Assembly (NCBI GenBank): GCA_023391815.1
Contig: JAEWAF010000025.1
Location: 62,001 to 126,000 of the forward strand
Direction of reading: 5' to 3'
Length of the DNA: 64,000 nucleotides
Source: Pseudomonadota bacterium
GTDB lineage: Bacteria > Pseudomonadota > Gammaproteobacteria > Steroidobacterales > Steroidobacteraceae
The notes below the pieces were generated by a model that saw only the letters and a list, made by a program, of their open reading frames with translations, did no database searches and had not been told where the DNA came from. Shown here piece after piece: positions 41,890 through 49,963 of the stretch (positions are counted from its first letter, which is position 1; each line of letters starts with the position of its first letter). A program made the position numbers and the translations under genes.

Positions 41890-43676
41890 ACCGCTCTTTG
41901 TTACGTCTGGAGCTTGCGCAGGATCGCGACATCGTCGCGGCTCGGCAGCGCGCGCGTCAGGTCAGTGCCCTGCTCGGTTTCGATTCGCAAGATCAGGTTC
42001 GTATCGCCACCGCAGTGTCCGAGCTGGCGCGCAACGCCATCCGCCACGCCGGCGGCGGTACCATCGATTTCACGCTGACGGAAGCCCCGTCACGCGGCCT
42101 CGCTGTACAGCCCAATCTGCTGCTGCAAATCATCATCAGCGATCACGGCCCGGGCATCGCCAATCTCGACGATGCGATCGCGGACTCGGGCAGCGGCGAG
42201 CTGCAGCTCGGCCTGGTGGCCGCGCGTCGTTTGATGGACACGTTCGATGTTTATTCCGGCAAAGGCCGCGGCACGACCATCACGCTCGGCAAATTCCTGC
42301 CGCGCCGGAGCGAAAGCTTTACAGCGGCTCGTGCCGCGAACATCGCGGCTCAGTTGTCGGCCTATGGCACGGCGGACCCTACCGCTGAAATCCAGGATCA
42401 GAATCGCGAGCTGTTGCGCAGTCTGGAAGAACTGCGTCTGCGCAAGGAAGAGCTGGCGCGACTCAACGCCGAGCTCGAGGATACGAACCGCGGCGTGATG
42501 GCGTTGTATGCGGAGCTCGAAGAGCGCGCCGCGCATCTGCGCCTCGCCGATGAAACCAAATCGCGGTTTCTGTCGGCGGTCAGCCATGAATTCCGCACGC
42601 CGGTGAATTCCATCCTGGCGCTCTCCAAGATCCTGTTGCATCGGCTCGACGGCGAGCTGACCGCCGAGCAGGAGAAACAAGTCACCTACATCCGCCAGGG
42701 TGCCGAGCAACTCTCGACGATGGTCGATGACCTGCTCGATCTGCGCAAAGTCGAGTCCGGCAAGCTGCAACTTCGCCTCGAGAAGTTCACTGTCACGGAT
42801 CTGTTCGGCGCCCTGCGCGGCATGTTCAAGCCGCTGAGCATCAAGGATGCGGTGTCGCTGACTTTCGAGGAAGTGGGCGCGCTGCCGGAGTTGCATACCG
42901 ACCAAGGCAAGGTGTCGCAGATTTTGCGCAACCTCATTTCCAACGCGCTGAAGTTCACCGAGGCTGGCTCGGTGCGCGTCACTGCCACGCTCGCCGCCGA
43001 CACCGACATGATCGTGTTCTCGGTGGCCGACACCGGCATCGGCATCGCGCCGGCCAATCATCGGCACATCTTCGATGAATTCACGCAAGTCGAGAACCCG
43101 TTGCAGAAGAGCGTCAAAGGCACGGGCCTCGGCCTGCCGCTGTCACAACGACTGGCGGGCCTGCTCGGCGGCAGCATCGATGTTTCCAGCGAGCTCGGCA
43201 AAGGCTCGGTGTTCTCTCTCGCCATTCCGATTCGTCTGCAGATGTCCGCGCCGTTGGGCACGCCCGCGCTTCCCGAAACACGCGCCGCGCAGCGCGTGCT
43301 GATCGTGGATGACAGCGAGATCGAGCGCTACGCCCTGCGTCAGTTCCTGCCCAGCAGCACCTTCGAAGTGATCGAAGCCAGCGGCGGTTACGATGGGCTG
43401 CGGCTCGCGCGCCAGTCGCACCCCGACCTGATTTTCCTGGATCTGGCCATGCCGGACGTGCACGGCCTGGAAGTACTGAAAATGCTCAAGGCCATCGAGG
43501 AGACGCGACCGATTCCGGTCATTCTGTTCACCTCGCAGCGACCCGACGATATCGGCGAAGAGTCAGCCGCCGCCGCAAGCGGCCTGTTGTTGAAGAACGA
43601 GCTGTCGCGCGAGGCCGTCGCGGCCGCGATTCGGCGCGCGGCAAGCTCGGGAGAAAGCCAATATGCCCACCCCTGA
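41886..43676 (+). CDS. Hybrid histidine kinase with RsbT-type ATPase N-terminal domain
   Basis: 596 residues from ATG 41886, overlapping the previous stop (ATGA). Order: GHKL ATPase like RsbT (about 1-140, N-box AVSELARNAIRHAGGG at 43-58, GPGIANLDDAI, GLVAARRLMDTFDVYS), a coiled coil (about 165-220), HisKA with His234 in SHEFRTPVNS, HATPase with NLISNALKFT, DTGIGIAP and GTGLGLPLSQ, and a C-terminal receiver (about 470-590) with phospho-Asp in LIFLDLAMPDVHG. No sensory domain other than the ATPase. The stop overlaps the next gene by 14 bp. Residues are complete enough for both phosphorylation chemistries. Confidence 0.92.
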   Translation: MNRSLLRLELAQDRDIVAARQRARQVSALLGFDSQDQVRIATAVSELARNAIRHAGGGTIDFTLTEAPSRGLAVQPNLLLQIIISDHGPGIANLDDAIADSGSGELQLGLVAARRLMDTFDVYSGKGRGTTITLGKFLPRRSESFTAARAANIAAQLSAYGTADPTAEIQDQNRELLRSLEELRLRKEELARLNAELEDTNRGVMALYAELEERAAHLRLADETKSRFLSAVSHEFRTPVNSILALSKILLHRLDGELTAEQEKQVTYIRQGAEQLSTMVDDLLDLRKVESGKLQLRLEKFTVTDLFGALRGMFKPLSIKDAVSLTFEEVGALPELHTDQGKVSQILRNLISNALKFTEAGSVRVTATLAADTDMIVFSVADTGIGIAPANHRHIFDEFTQVENPLQKSVKGTGLGLPLSQRLAGLLGGSIDVSSELGKGSVFSLAIPIRLQMSAPLGTPALPETRAAQRVLIVDDSEIERYALRQFLPSSTFEVIEASGGYDGLRLARQSHPDLIFLDLAMPDVHGLEVLKMLKAIEETRPIPVILFTSQRPDDIGEESAAAASGLLLKNELSREAVAAAIRRAASSGESQYAHP

Positions 43677-44715
43677 AATCATTCTCAACGTCAACGACAA
43701 TGAGCCGGGGCGCTACGCAACCACGCGCATCCTCAATCGCGCCGGATTTCAGGTGCTCGAGGCCGGCACCGGCAAGGAAGCGTTGCGCCTGGCGCGCAGC
43801 ACCTCGCCGCAGCTGGTGGTCCTCGATGTGAATCTGCCGGACATCAACGGCGTCGAGGTGTGCCGGCAATTGAAGACCGATCCGGCGACTGCCCGCATCA
43901 TGGTGCTACAAGTCTCCGCCACCAACGTTGCCGTGCTCGATCGTGTGAACTCGCTTTCGGCCGGCGCCGACAGCTTCCTGGTCGAGCCGGTCGAGCCCGA
44001 AGAATTGGAAGCCGTCGCTCGCGCGCTGTTGCGTCTACATCGCACTGAAGCCGAACTGCGCCACGCGCTGGCCGAGCGCGAGCTGCTGCTGCGTGAAGTG
44101 AACCATCGCGTGAAGAACAGTTTGCAGCTGGTGCTCAGCATGCTCAGCCTGCAAGGTGGAGAATTCCGCGAAGCCGGCGCGAAGGAGCTGTTCGCGAAGG
44201 CCATTGCCCGCGTCACCGCCATCGCCTCGATTCACGAGCGGCTGTATCAGGACACCGATCCGCTCACCATCGACATGCAGACCTATCTCACCGGTCTTTG
44301 CGCCGAGCTGGCGCGCGCCGGCATCGGTGACGAACGGCATGCCGATCTGCGTACCGACATCCAGCCGCTTCGATTGCCCACCGAGAACGGCGTATCGCTC
44401 GCTCTCATCGTCAACGAGCTGGTGATGAACGCCTTGAAACATGGCCGGCCGGGCGATCGGGGTGCCCTGATCAAAGTCAGCCTGCGTGAGATCGAGCCCG
44501 GCAAGGCCCGGCTGACCATTGCCGACAACGGTCCGGGGCTGAGCGCCAACGATTCGAGCCGCGCCGCGAAGTCCTCCAGCGGCTTGGGAACGCGCTTGAT
44601 CGGCATGCTGGTGCGTCAGTTGAATGGACAACTGCGAGTCGAGGATGACAACGGCTATGCCGCTCACATCACCTTTCCCCTGGAGCCCGCGGCCTCATGG
44701 GACTCGGAGTCCTGA
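43663..44715 (+). CDS. Receiver-HisKA_2 histidine kinase
   Basis: 350 residues, start overlapping the preceding stop by 14 bp. The receiver (about 5-125) has phospho-Asp55 in LVVLDVNLPDING but one of the paired acidic residues is Asn (NVNDNEP, Asn11) and the usual Lys before Pro is Glu (FLVEPVEPEEL, Glu108). A short linker leads to a HisKA_2 dimerisation domain with His148 in LREVNHRVKNSLQLV and a HATPase_c (about 235-345) with NELVMNALKHG and DNGPGLSAND. HisKA_2 kinases often phosphorylate single-domain regulators, such as the one encoded next. It appears soluble and cytoplasmic. Confidence 0.9.
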   Translation: MPTPEIILNVNDNEPGRYATTRILNRAGFQVLEAGTGKEALRLARSTSPQLVVLDVNLPDINGVEVCRQLKTDPATARIMVLQVSATNVAVLDRVNSLSAGADSFLVEPVEPEELEAVARALLRLHRTEAELRHALAERELLLREVNHRVKNSLQLVLSMLSLQGGEFREAGAKELFAKAIARVTAIASIHERLYQDTDPLTIDMQTYLTGLCAELARAGIGDERHADLRTDIQPLRLPTENGVSLALIVNELVMNALKHGRPGDRGALIKVSLREIEPGKARLTIADNGPGLSANDSSRAAKSSSGLGTRLIGMLVRQLNGQLRVEDDNGYAAHITFPLEPAASWDSES

Positions 44716-45080
44716 TCGTCGAAGATCAGGTGCTGATCGCCATCCACCTGCAGGATCTGGTGGAAGAGGCGGGGCACTGGGTCACCGCGACGGCGCACGA
44801 CGGTCCCGGCGCGCTGGCCGCCGCCGCGCGCGAGCGTCCCGACATTGGCATCATGGATCTGCGCCTGGCCCATGGCACGAGCGGCGTCGATGTCGCTCGT
44901 CAGCTGTATGAACACCAGAGCATCCGATGTTTGTTCATCAGCGCCAACATCGACGACGCGGTCCGCAGAACGGTGGCCGACCTCGAGCCGCTGGGCTTCA
45001 TCGGCAAACCCTTCCTGCCGGCCGAAGTCATCTCCGCCCTGCAGGCCGCGGCCATCGCGATCGGCTCGAACGATTGTTAG
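44697..45080 (+). CDS. Single-domain response regulator (receiver)
   Basis: 127 residues; ATG 44697 lies inside the end of the kinase gene in another frame (19-bp overlap). Receiver landmarks: VLIVEDQVLIAIHLQ (acidic pair), phospho-Asp in IGIMDLRLAHGTSG (about 53), Ser in LFISANI and Lys in FIGKPFLPAEV. No output domain. The likely partner is the HisKA_2 kinase just upstream; the end target is unknown. It closes the 39245-45080 module and its stop overlaps that of the convergent hutG gene by 4 bp. Confidence 0.92.
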   Translation: MGLGVLIVEDQVLIAIHLQDLVEEAGHWVTATAHDGPGALAAAARERPDIGIMDLRLAHGTSGVDVARQLYEHQSIRCLFISANIDDAVRRTVADLEPLGFIGKPFLPAEVISALQAAAIAIGSNDC

Positions 45081-45871
45081 GGGCGCGCTTTCAGGAAGCG
45101 CGTCAACAGCTGGGAAATCAGGGCTTGAGCTGACTGCGCCCGCTCCGGATTCCAGCCCGTCCCCGCCGCCTCATCCATGTAAACGCGCCGGGACAGCTCC
45201 AGCTGTACGGCATAAACGCCTTCCTGCGGCTGGCCATATTTCATCGTGATGTAGCCGCCCTTGAAGCGGCCGTTCAGCACCGCCCCGAACTTGCCATCGG
45301 ATGTCACCAGCTCCAGCAGTTGGTCGGCGATGGCGCGCGGACAGCTCGCGTCGTCGCGCGTGCCGAAGTTGAATTCGGGCAACACGCCGATGAACAACGA
45401 TGGCACTTCGCTCGCGATCGAATGCGCATCCCACAGCAACGCGTAGCCATGACGCTGACGAATCGCCTTCAATTCATCGACCAGGCGCTGGTGATACGGC
45501 TGCCAGTATTGCTCGACGCGCGCCGCGATTTCGGTCGCGGTGACCTCACGACCCGGCGCGTAGATCGGCTCGTCGTTGAACGTCATCAGCGGACACACCG
45601 GCGACGTTGGATTGCCCACGTACAGCGACGATGAATCCGGCGAGCGATTCAAGTCGACCACGTAGCGCGAGTAGTTCGCCTTCAGGATCGAAGCACCCAG
45701 GCCGCGCGCGAAGTCATAGAGATGATGAACGTGCCAATCGGTATCGGCCAGATGGCTGCCAGCCAGCGTGAAGCGTTGCGCGATCGCTTCCGGCACATAA
45801 GTGCCCGCGTGCGGGATACTGATCAACAGCGGCAGCGAGCCCTGGTGAAAGTCATAAACATTCATACTCAC
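45077..45871 (-). CDS. hutG: N-formylglutamate deformylase
   Basis: 264 residues from GTG 45871, 7 bases after AGGAAGG; an in-frame ATG two codons later is the alternative. The family opening is HQGSLPLLISIPHAGTYVP (about 8-26); DTDWHVHHLYDFARGLGA, ANYSRYVVDLNRSPD and LWDAHSIASEVP carry the metal-binding His, Asp and Glu. It hydrolyses N-formylglutamate to glutamate and formate, the last step of the five-step histidine route. It overlaps the hutF stop by 4 bp and so follows hutF in one transcript. Confidence 0.92.
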   Translation of the reverse strand: MSMNVYDFHQGSLPLLISIPHAGTYVPEAIAQRFTLAGSHLADTDWHVHHLYDFARGLGASILKANYSRYVVDLNRSPDSSSLYVGNPTSPVCPLMTFNDEPIYAPGREVTATEIAARVEQYWQPYHQRLVDELKAIRQRHGYALLWDAHSIASEVPSLFIGVLPEFNFGTRDDASCPRAIADQLLELVTSDGKFGAVLNGRFKGGYITMKYGQPQEGVYAVQLELSRRVYMDEAAGTGWNPERAQSAQALISQLLTRFLKARP

Positions 45872-47256
45872 ACTCGATCCTTCCTGAACATCTTTTGCAA
45901 GGCGCGCTTATAGCCGGCCGATACCGCCGTCTCGGCAAAATGGCGCCGATCCTGCACCAGCCAGCGTCCGCCCACCATGACATCGCGCACCGATTCGCTG
46001 GTGCCGGAGAAAACGAACGTGTCGATCACGGAGTTGTCGGCGCGGGCCGCGAACAACGGCGAATTGATATCCAGCACGACGATATCCGCCCGCTTGCCGG
46101 CCGCGAGCTCGCCGACCGGCCGACCCGAAACGCGCGCGCCGGCCGTGCACGCCTTCTGCCACAGCAAGGCACCGCCGGACGAGTTGCCGTCGGTGAGAAC
46201 GCCCCGCTGGCGACGAGCCAGTCGCGCTTGATACTCCAGCCAGCGCAACTCCTCGATCGGCGACAACGAAATGTGACTGTCCGAGCCGATGGCGAACTCG
46301 CCACCCGCCGCGAGCAATGTTTCCATCGGAAACATGCCGTCGCCCAGGTTCGCTTCGGTGCTGGGACACAAACCGATCACCGCACCCGCCGCTGCCACGC
46401 CTTGCAATTCCGCCGCCGTAGCATGCGTCGCGTGGATCAGGCACCAGCGACGATCGACCGGGGCATTCTCGAGCAGCCATTCGATCGGCCGCTTGCCGGT
46501 GCGCTCCAGACACGCCTGTACTTCCCGTTCCTGCTCGGCAATGTGGATGTGGATCACCTGCCCGTCCCGCTGCGAATCGAGCACCATTCGCAAGGACTCG
46601 GGCGGCACCGCACGCAGACTGTGCAATGCCGTGCCCACTTCGAGCTGTGGCGACCGCTGCGACGACTGACGGAGCGCGTCCAGCAGATCCAGGTACTCGC
46701 GCGTTTCCATGGAGAACTGACGCTGGCGTTCAGTCGGCGGCGCGCCGCCGCAGTCGGATGTTTGATACAGCGTCGGCAACAGTGTGAGTCCGATGCCGGC
46801 GGTCGTGGCCGCATCCATCAATGCCTGGCTCATCGCGAGCCGCTGCTCGGGCGAACGGCCCGACGCGTCACCATGACTGTGCAAGTAGTGAAACTCGCAC
46901 ACCGAGGTGTAGCCCGCCTTGACCATGTCCGCGTACAACTGAGCCGCGACGCCGTTGAGACACTCCGGTGAGATGCGGCTGGCGACGTCGTACATGGTCT
47001 CGCGCCAGGTCCAGAAGCTGTCGTCCTGGCCGGCGCGCTGTTCGACCAGACCGGCCATCGCGCGCTGAAAGGCATGGCTATGGATATTGGGCATGCCAGC
47101 GATCGCCGCGCCGTTGATCATTCTGGCGGCCGTGACGGTGTCGTCCGCGGAGACATCGACGATATCCCCGCCGGGATCGACCGAGATCACCACATTGCGA
47201 TGCCAACCGTCGGGCAGCCACGCACTGGTGAAGCGATAGCGGGATTGCATGGACAT
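45868..47256 (-). CDS. hutF: Formimidoylglutamate deiminase
   Basis: 462 residues from ATG 47256 (or ATG 47250, two codons later). An amidohydrolase-superfamily enzyme that converts N-formimidoylglutamate to N-formylglutamate. Landmarks: FTSAWLPDGWHRNV near the start, the metal site GMPNIHSHAFQRAMAG (about 53-68), FHYLHSHGDASG (about 118), and the IHATHA and SDSHISLSPIEELR (metal Asp, about 325) regions. It precedes hutG. The gene is divergent from hutI with only 27 bp between start codons, so promoters must overlap coding sequence or one start is further in. Confidence 0.93.
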   Translation of the reverse strand: MSMQSRYRFTSAWLPDGWHRNVVISVDPGGDIVDVSADDTVTAARMINGAAIAGMPNIHSHAFQRAMAGLVEQRAGQDDSFWTWRETMYDVASRISPECLNGVAAQLYADMVKAGYTSVCEFHYLHSHGDASGRSPEQRLAMSQALMDAATTAGIGLTLLPTLYQTSDCGGAPPTERQRQFSMETREYLDLLDALRQSSQRSPQLEVGTALHSLRAVPPESLRMVLDSQRDGQVIHIHIAEQEREVQACLERTGKRPIEWLLENAPVDRRWCLIHATHATAAELQGVAAAGAVIGLCPSTEANLGDGMFPMETLLAAGGEFAIGSDSHISLSPIEELRWLEYQARLARRQRGVLTDGNSSGGALLWQKACTAGARVSGRPVGELAAGKRADIVVLDINSPLFAARADNSVIDTFVFSGTSESVRDVMVGGRWLVQDRRHFAETAVSAGYKRALQKMFRKDRV

Positions 47257-47283
47257 GCGGTCGAGTATAAGACTTCGGAGGCA

Positions 47284-48531
47284 ATGAAAGCTTCGACCGC
47301 GAGTACGGTTGTGTGGGACCGGGTCTGGCTGGGCGCGAGCCTGGCGACGTGCCGCCCTGCATACAATGCCCCGCTCGACGAGCTGGGCGAACTCCGGGAC
47401 GCGGCGCTCGCCATCAAGGACGGCCGTATCGCCTGGATCGGCACCCGCCGGCAGCTCGATACCATGCAATGGTCGGCAGCGACCGTGACCCGGGCCGACG
47501 GCTTGTGGATCACGCCCGGGTTGATCGAGTGCCATACGCATCTCGTCTATGGCGGCGACCGTAGCAACGAGTTCGCCGCCCGCCTGCGTGGCGCCAGTTA
47601 TGAGGAAATCTCGCGCGCCGGCGGCGGCATCGTCTCGACGATGAAGGCGACGCGCGCCGCGAGCGAAGATCAGTTGCTCGATCAATCGCTACCTCGGGCA
47701 CTGGCACTCGCGGCCGAGGGCGTGACGACGCTCGAAATCAAATCCGGCTACGGACTCGATCTGGACAACGAGCTGAAGATGCTCCGAGTCGCGCAACGCA
47801 TCGGTGAGATCACCGGCCTCACCGTCGTCAAGACGTTCCTTGGTGCCCACGCGCTACCGCCGGAGTTCGCGGGCCGCCAGGAAGATTACGTTCGGCATGT
47901 GTGCGACGACATGTTACCCGCCGTGGCGACAGCGCAGCTCGCCGATGCCGTGGATGTTTTCTGTGAGCGAATCGCATTCACCCGGGATCAAACACGTCGC
48001 ATCTTCGATCGCGCTCGACAGCTCGGGTTGCCGACGCGCTTGCATGCAGATCAGCTGAGCGACGGCAACGGCGGCGAGCTCGCCGCGGACTATGGCGCAC
48101 TCTCGGCCGATCATCTGGAGCATACGAGCGAACGCTCGTTGCAACGAATGGCCGAGCGCGGCGTCGTCGCCGGACTGCTGCCCGGCGCATTTTATTATTT
48201 GCGCGAGACCCAGCTGCCGCCGATCGCGCGCTTGCGCGAATTGAAGATTCCGATGGCCGTCTCGACCGACTGCAATCCCGGCACCTCGCCGATTGCGTCA
48301 CTATTGACGGCGATGAACATGGCCTGCGTGATGTTTCGTCTGACCGCGGCCGAGGCGCTGCTCGGTGTGACCCTCAACGCCGCGAAGGCGTTGGGTCTGG
48401 CCAAGGATCGCGGCACACTCGAAGTTGGATCGCGAGCGGATCTGGCGATCTGGCGACTCCGTCACCCCGAACAGCTGTGCGCCGAAGTCGGCGTGCACCG
48501 GCCCGTCGAAATCGTCAGAACACCACCGTGA
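47284..48531 (+). CDS. hutI: Imidazolonepropionase
   Basis: 415 residues from ATG 47284; GGAGG is only 2 bases away, so GTG 47311 (Val10) is a serious alternative and matches where HutI proteins usually begin. HutI hydrolyses imidazolonepropionate to formimidoylglutamate. Landmarks: GLIECHTHLVYGGDRSNEF (about 78-96, metal His and substrate Arg), AEGVTTLEIKSGYGLDLDNE (about 145), FLGAHALPPEF, LHADQLSDGNGGELAADYGA (quoted in family terms; metal His, about 252) and STDCNPGTSP (metal Asp, about 325). hutH and hutU are not in the window. It converges on the outer-membrane barrel gene with a 17-bp overlap. Confidence 0.95.
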   Translation: MKASTASTVVWDRVWLGASLATCRPAYNAPLDELGELRDAALAIKDGRIAWIGTRRQLDTMQWSAATVTRADGLWITPGLIECHTHLVYGGDRSNEFAARLRGASYEEISRAGGGIVSTMKATRAASEDQLLDQSLPRALALAAEGVTTLEIKSGYGLDLDNELKMLRVAQRIGEITGLTVVKTFLGAHALPPEFAGRQEDYVRHVCDDMLPAVATAQLADAVDVFCERIAFTRDQTRRIFDRARQLGLPTRLHADQLSDGNGGELAADYGALSADHLEHTSERSLQRMAERGVVAGLLPGAFYYLRETQLPPIARLRELKIPMAVSTDCNPGTSPIASLLTAMNMACVMFRLTAAEALLGVTLNAAKALGLAKDRGTLEVGSRADLAIWRLRHPEQLCAEVGVHRPVEIVRTPP

Positions 48532-49216
48532 TACCGACGGAAATCATGTCGAGGCTGGCTTCATCGGTGTTCTTGTCGCCGGCATCGATGATGTGCTGAT
48601 ATTCCAGGCGCAGATCGTAGATCTCGAGGAAGTTGAAGCTGGTGCCGATGCCCGCGGAGAAGTCCACATCGCTATCGGAAAACCGTGCGCGTTTGGGAAC
48701 CTGTTCGACGTCGTTGTAGAAGACGCTGACATCATTCTGTGAAAAATGCGCGCCGGCGCGCCCGTAAACCTCCCACCGATAGCTGAGCGGCCACACACCG
48801 ATCGCCGAGAACGTGTACGCCGTCGTCCCACTGTCGACATTGAGTTGCGCGTCGGTGGGAATGCCGGTGATGTTGCCGCGAGCCTTGGCCCGATACGCGA
48901 CACTGCCCAGATCCGTATAGCCGGCTTCCACGGCCAGGTGCGTGTTGAAGCGGTAGCCGCCGAAGAAGCCAAAGGCGGTGTCCTTCGTATCCAATGAATC
49001 CGTCAGCGACTCAACCGTGAGCTGCACCACTGGACTCGCGTAGACGTTGCTCGCGGCGTAGCCCCGGAAATCCTGGATCTCGCTCGCCTTATCGCTCTGG
49101 CCGTAGAAGCCGCCGACATAGAAGCCAGGCTGCGCGGCCTGCGCGGTGGGAATCAGCGCGGCCGAGGCGAGCGCGACCGCCACGATGGCGGCAGCGAACA
49201 CTCGTTTTTGTTTCAT
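48515..49216 (-). CDS. Outer-membrane beta-barrel protein
   Basis: 233 residues with a signal peptide (cleavage after AQA near 27) and a mature start QPGFYVGGFYGQSDKA. Alternating hydrophobic strands, FGFFGGYRFNTHLAVEAGY, WEVYGRAGAHFSQNDVSVF and a final SVGITVVF ending in Phe, identify an eight-stranded OmpA/OmpX-type barrel. No OmpA peptidoglycan-binding domain is present. The role could be surface structure or small-solute passage; not readable. It is not obviously linked to the neighbouring hut genes, being convergent with hutI. Confidence 0.85.
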   Translation of the reverse strand: MKQKRVFAAAIVAVALASAALIPTAQAAQPGFYVGGFYGQSDKASEIQDFRGYAASNVYASPVVQLTVESLTDSLDTKDTAFGFFGGYRFNTHLAVEAGYTDLGSVAYRAKARGNITGIPTDAQLNVDSGTTAYTFSAIGVWPLSYRWEVYGRAGAHFSQNDVSVFYNDVEQVPKRARFSDSDVDFSAGIGTSFNFLEIYDLRLEYQHIIDAGDKNTDEASLDMISVGITVVF

Positions 49217-49439
49217 GCGAAGGCGTCACCCATACTGCGACGTTGGCGACCAACTGTACCGAAATTGTGGGGCCGCCGCTGCAAACCCCGGAATGGCCGC
49301 GGCGTAACTCAGCATATCGCAGCTCGGCGCGGGTTAGATGCACTTCGTATGCAGGGTCGACGAGCCGGTCGCGGCCAGCATCATCCGATGCTTTTTTCGC
49401 GGCGACCGGTCGTCGACAGGCGACATATTCAGCGTGGGT

Positions 49440-49850
49440 TCAAGCATGCAAGGGAGCGATGGCAGCCGACTTGCGCAGGCCGATATATTCCAGCTCCAGG
49501 ATCACCGCGACGAACGCGGCCTGCCCGGCGACGAACGAATAGCCGAGCAAGCTCGGCTGCACCCAGCCGGTGAACAGCAGCACGATACTGTCGATCGCCC
49601 AGATGGCGTTGGCCACGATCACCGCCCACACCGCCGCTCGCGGCAGCCGGGCTCGCGTGCTCAGAAACGCCAGCAGCAACGCGAACGGCAACAGCACGAT
49701 GGCTGCCTGCTGCAATAACTGGATCGGCAGACTCAACACGCCCGACAGCCAGCCGCCGAATGTCACCAGCAACAGGCCCAGACCGGCGCAGCTGATCGCG
49801 TCCAGCGCCAGCACACGACGCAGAAAAGTGGATGTTTCGACGTAGCTCAT
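49440..49850 (-). CDS. Four-helix membrane protein, unknown function
   Basis: 136 residues with four hydrophobic helices at about 14-35, 44-63, 70-90 and 100-122, and short polar loops. The start ATG 49850 has GGAGAG-like purines upstream (GAGGAGAGTCGTC on the coding strand). No conserved catalytic motif; the arrangement resembles small integral proteins of the SPW/DoxX size class but I cannot assign it. It is divergent from the XRE regulator gene, which may regulate it. Confidence 0.7.
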   Translation of the reverse strand: MSYVETSTFLRRVLALDAISCAGLGLLLVTFGGWLSGVLSLPIQLLQQAAIVLLPFALLLAFLSTRARLPRAAVWAVIVANAIWAIDSIVLLFTGWVQPSLLGYSFVAGQAAFVAVILELEYIGLRKSAAIAPLHA

Positions 49851-49963
49851 GACGACTCTCCTCGGTGGTTGACGAGGCTCAGCATCGCCGCTCGCCCGGC
49901 CCTCAGTCGATTACCAGGCAGGTAATGGAGCGACCTCCGCCGGCTGCGTTATCGTCTCGTCCC

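Noticed and set aside
45083..45105. Hairpin CGCGCTT/AAGCGCG as terminator between the receiver and hutG genes
   Set aside because: It lies inside the hutG coding region and lacks a U-tract in either direction.
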